DNA of 20,122 bases from Amylostereum areolatum. Taxonomy: Eukaryota > Basidiomycota > Agaricomycetes > Russulales > Stereaceae. The notes below the pieces were generated by a model. It worked only from the letters and a program-made list of their open reading frames with translations, searched no databases and was not told where the DNA came from. The position numbers and the translations under genes are program-made. Positions 17,298 through 20,122 of this stretch are shown here, piece by piece. Location of the stretch: the NCBI GenBank assembly GCA_012932865.1, contig SAXG01000167.1, positions 1 to 20,122 of the forward strand. Direction: 5' to 3'. Each line of letters starts with the position of its first letter. Within the stretch, counting starts at the first letter, position 1.

Positions 17298-20005
17298 TTG
17301 CGATTGGAAAGGACCAGTGACATAGTCCCTGACACAGATTCCCCTGCCGTACTAGTAACAACCGTCCTCACGAACTCGGGGGCTAGTACATGGGAGGAGG
17401 AACACCAAGCCTTGGAAGAAGAAAACTTCCATTTCCCGACTTCGACTTCGTGTATGAACGCGAGAAGAAGTTACACAGCCGTCACGAAATCGAACGTGAC
17501 ACCGCCATCAACGCCTAACTTCGGAGAAACCTCTTCGACGCCCACCAAAACTAGGGTCTACGCCTCTGCGAGCAAAACCCTGATTGGCGGATTTAGGGGT
17601 TCGAGTGAGGGACTAGGACTACATCTGTATTCAATTGAACAGGGCCCATACCCGGCTGAGTCGGCCCCTATTTCTTGCAATCTACGGACACGAACAACTA
17701 CCAAATCATGGTACGGGCCCCCACCCCCATCCCCTCTAACACCACGACCAGCGACAGAAGGTGGGAGGCCAACGCACGCCAAGCCGCCACCGACAAGAAG
17801 AAGGTTCTGACAGCCACTCAGCAGTCCCCTCCCCTCAACCCCCGAGGATGGGTCAGCTTCCAGCGGGGTCCGCACCCAAGTAGCTTGGGATCCCTGGACG
17901 GGACCCGAGGATTTATCCACTTGGGCCTTGGCACCATCGGAGAGGAGGGAGAGCAATGGAAGCGAAACTAGACGAAGTCGGACGACATCCTCGACTATCA
18001 CCTACGACACTAATACCTACGTCGACGACGATCTCCTTTGAATAACGACCCCCCGACAACCGCGGTGAGAACCAAGAAAACACATCAATAAAAACGACTG
18101 GGATCAGATCCCCGTCCCTATAATCGAAAATCCGCCCCCCCCAAATCCCTCCCCACTACTCTTAAACCGGGTCGTCAAGTACGGCTACGCCCCACGTAAC
18201 CCATCACCTCCCCCGAGGATCAGCCGAAAGAATACCACGAATGGTGTAAACGAGAGATTCTGTACTTACTCTACTTAAAGGAGAGAAGAAAAGAAACAAG
18301 TTACTTTGTTGAAGGAGAGTGGTTGGACGAGGCCGAGAAAGAAGGAAATCAAGCCTTCACGAAGACGACCATGCCCCTCACGCGCCTAGACTTACGCGAC
18401 GTGAAGAACGTCTGAGGAACCAACCTCCACCTGCACCACCCCCACACCACCTATTAACCACCACCTGAACCGTCAGGCCAACCCACACCGGACCCCTACG
18501 ACCCCGCCTACCCCACCCCCGTCCGCCTGGAAAAGAAGACAAGCCATGGCAGCCACTTGTCCTCAACCGCCAAGCGGCCGATTCAAACAAATGCCCGCAA
18601 AATCGCCGCATTCGCCCACCCGTCCACGGAAAATAACCGCTAAGCTTTCCTAATGGAATAGCGTACGATGTGCTCAAATGTTATGGAATCACAGATGACC
18701 CATTAAAGGAAACAAATGGGCTAGTGTACGACGCCCGGAAACTGGCACGCCTTCAGTAACCTACTCATCCGCCGGCATTCAATCCCGCCGCCCAGGAGAG
18801 CCGGCAGCGCTACGCAAACGAATAAACACGCCGCCAAAACCACGGGAGTACAGCGGGAAAAACGTTCTTTCTGAATAACGCGGGACTTCAACATGGAAGT
18901 CCCAAGTACATCGAGAGCAGCCCCCCAAGACTTATCAGGAATCGCACCAACGTCCGTTCTCCTCGTTACATGGGGAAGGCGCGCCAAGGAATGGGCGCGC
19001 AACTTCAAAGACGCCAAATACTACCGCGGAACCACAGTCACAATGGCCAACTTCATCACCGCCTTGAAGCATCCTTCGTCAGACCTCGGATCAACAAGAC
19101 GCGCTCAATGACCTGGATCGTTCAAAATGGGGACACAAATCCGCCGAATGATTCTTCGTAAGTTCGAACAAAATTGCGCGAGCGCTAACGTTATCCCACA
19201 ACGAAGACCGCTGGTTCCTTTGTATTCTCCAAAGCCAACATTTTCAAGAAGAGCTACTGAAGAACATCTTCCGCAGCCCGGCCGGTCCCCACCACATTAC
19301 ACCGACGAAGATAACGCCGTCACCGAGAGGACAATTGCCTGGCGCGAAATCCGAAATGCACCCGGACACCCCTACTCCTCCACCATACCCAACTCAAACC
19401 CAAAGACGTCAAGATGCAACGGTACCATTCATGACGGGCGGTGGACAAAGGCCATGGGACATCGCCGCTCGTTGACACCAAGGGACGCTGCTTCAAATGG
19501 GAGATTGACCCAACCCATCTCCAAAGACTGAAAGCGTCGGTCGAATACATCGAAAAAAGTGGGACGTGATCGCTACCGGCACGTCTCCCAGACTACAAAG
19601 GGACCCTGCTCCTCGAACACCCCGCGACCACCCTCCCTTCAACGCAACCCCACCCAGCAAGCACGGTCCCAGACCACTGGAAGAATTCGCCTCGCCCAAA
19701 GAATGGATCTTGACACTCTAGACGACGACGAGCAGCGAACGAAAGGATGATCATCCGCGGATATGGGGGAGGAAACCGTATGGCAAAACCCGCCGACGCC
19801 AAAGACGGAAGCAAGAAGAAGAAGAAGGACAAAGACAGGTATAGTCGACGACAGGAGCACAAGAGCGGTGGATCGGAATTCCGACGACGGTCGGATTTTT
19901 AGAGGGGCGAAGATAACACGCATCCAAGCTCGAAAACAGTTTCTCGATGGCCTCTTTCTCGCATTTAATCATCAGGACTTTCTGTACCCTCTCGCGGTCC
20001 CCTGA
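17298..20005 (+). pseudogene. degraded gag of element C
   Basis: Coding-like plus-strand segments alternate between frames. A Thr/Pro-rich N-terminal part spans 17298-17971. A charged helical stretch (18215-18412; EYHEWCKREILYLLYLKE, WLDEAEKEGNQAF) ends at TGA 18413. A capsid-like core follows: KEWARNFKDAKYYRGTTV (18986 on), LEASFV, then QDALNDLDRSKWGHKSAE (19095-19148). A TGA interrupts this, and it continues as KIARALTLSHNEDRWFLCI and HFQEELLKNIF to about 19310. This matches the Ty3/gypsy Gag pattern of a hydrophobic helix, a W-containing helix and an FxxxF stretch. A possible ruined knuckle, CFKW...H, lies near 19490-19520, with Trp where the second Cys should be. A basic Lys/Arg-rich region (19800-19850) and an open frame to 20005 follow. 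Pol would lie beyond the right edge. At least four frameshifts or stops; inactive. Confidence 0.6.
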
Positions 20006-20122
20006 CCCAGGATTGTTCAATCGTGGCCCCATTCTCGTTTACGATCACATGTACAGTCCTTACTGGAAAGGATCGGTGAAGACCGCGAGACTACGACGCG
20101 CGATGGCTGGGCGCGTCGCTGG
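20006..20122. other. right edge, nothing recognised
   Basis: A short remainder after the last open frame of element C, too short to interpret; the downstream part of the element is outside the window. Confidence 0.5.

Noticed and set aside
1..20122. tRNA, rRNA, CRISPR, bacterial operon or phage features
   Set aside because: None seen; introns, TATA boxes and chromovirus elements show eukaryotic nuclear DNA, so ribosome-binding sites and operators do not apply.

Overview
The window reads as transposon-rich, gene-poor nuclear DNA of a filamentous fungus, most likely a basidiomycete (Agaricomycetes). The grounds are chromodomain Ty3/gypsy (chromovirus) elements with Tf1/sushi-type self-priming signals, short GT-AG introns of about 45-70 nt, and a decayed alpha-type protein kinase preceded by a four-CxxC zinc ribbon, a combination I associate with Agaricomycetes. 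Nothing here fixes the species. No rRNA, tRNA or CRISPR was seen, and almost every coding unit is broken by single-base frameshifts or stops.

Layout. (1) 1-2604, minus strand: a possible gag-like start running off the left edge (1-222), a 400-base stretch with no convincing gene that includes a G17 run next to a palindrome, and a degenerate gag-like gene B (623-2604) with a coiled coil and a frameshifted CCHC knuckle. (2) 2641-9243, minus strand: Ty3/gypsy element A, with a 548-bp 5' LTR (8696-9243), primer site, gag, an apparent -1 frameshift site, and pol (protease, RT, RNase H, integrase, chromodomain). Its sequence stops at a G7 polypurine tract and no 3' LTR follows; gene B begins at once. 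(3) 9244-11289: traces of two unrecognised genes, one minus, one plus. (4) 11290-13690, plus: the alpha-kinase pseudogene, with a TATA box upstream and several recognisable introns. (5) 13837-14377: a complete solo LTR of the element A family with a perfect 5-bp target duplication, next to fragments of an unknown plus-strand gene. (6) 14702-16428: no convincing gene. (7) about 16429-20122, plus: LTR and degraded gag of another self-priming element C, running off the right edge.

The most informative signals are regulatory. In element A the predicted 5' end of the transcript is complementary over 10 nt to a site 2 nt inside the LTR. In element C an 11-nt complement occupies the same place. In both, the predicted start lies 34 nt after the first T of a TATA box. 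Inside the LTR a 7-bp stem is kept between the two family A copies by a paired (compensatory) substitution, so it is probably a functional RNA hairpin comparable to the U5-IR structure known for self-primed Tf1. The gag stop codon of A directly follows a canonical slippery heptamer. All of this is read by eye; no alignment or database search was run.
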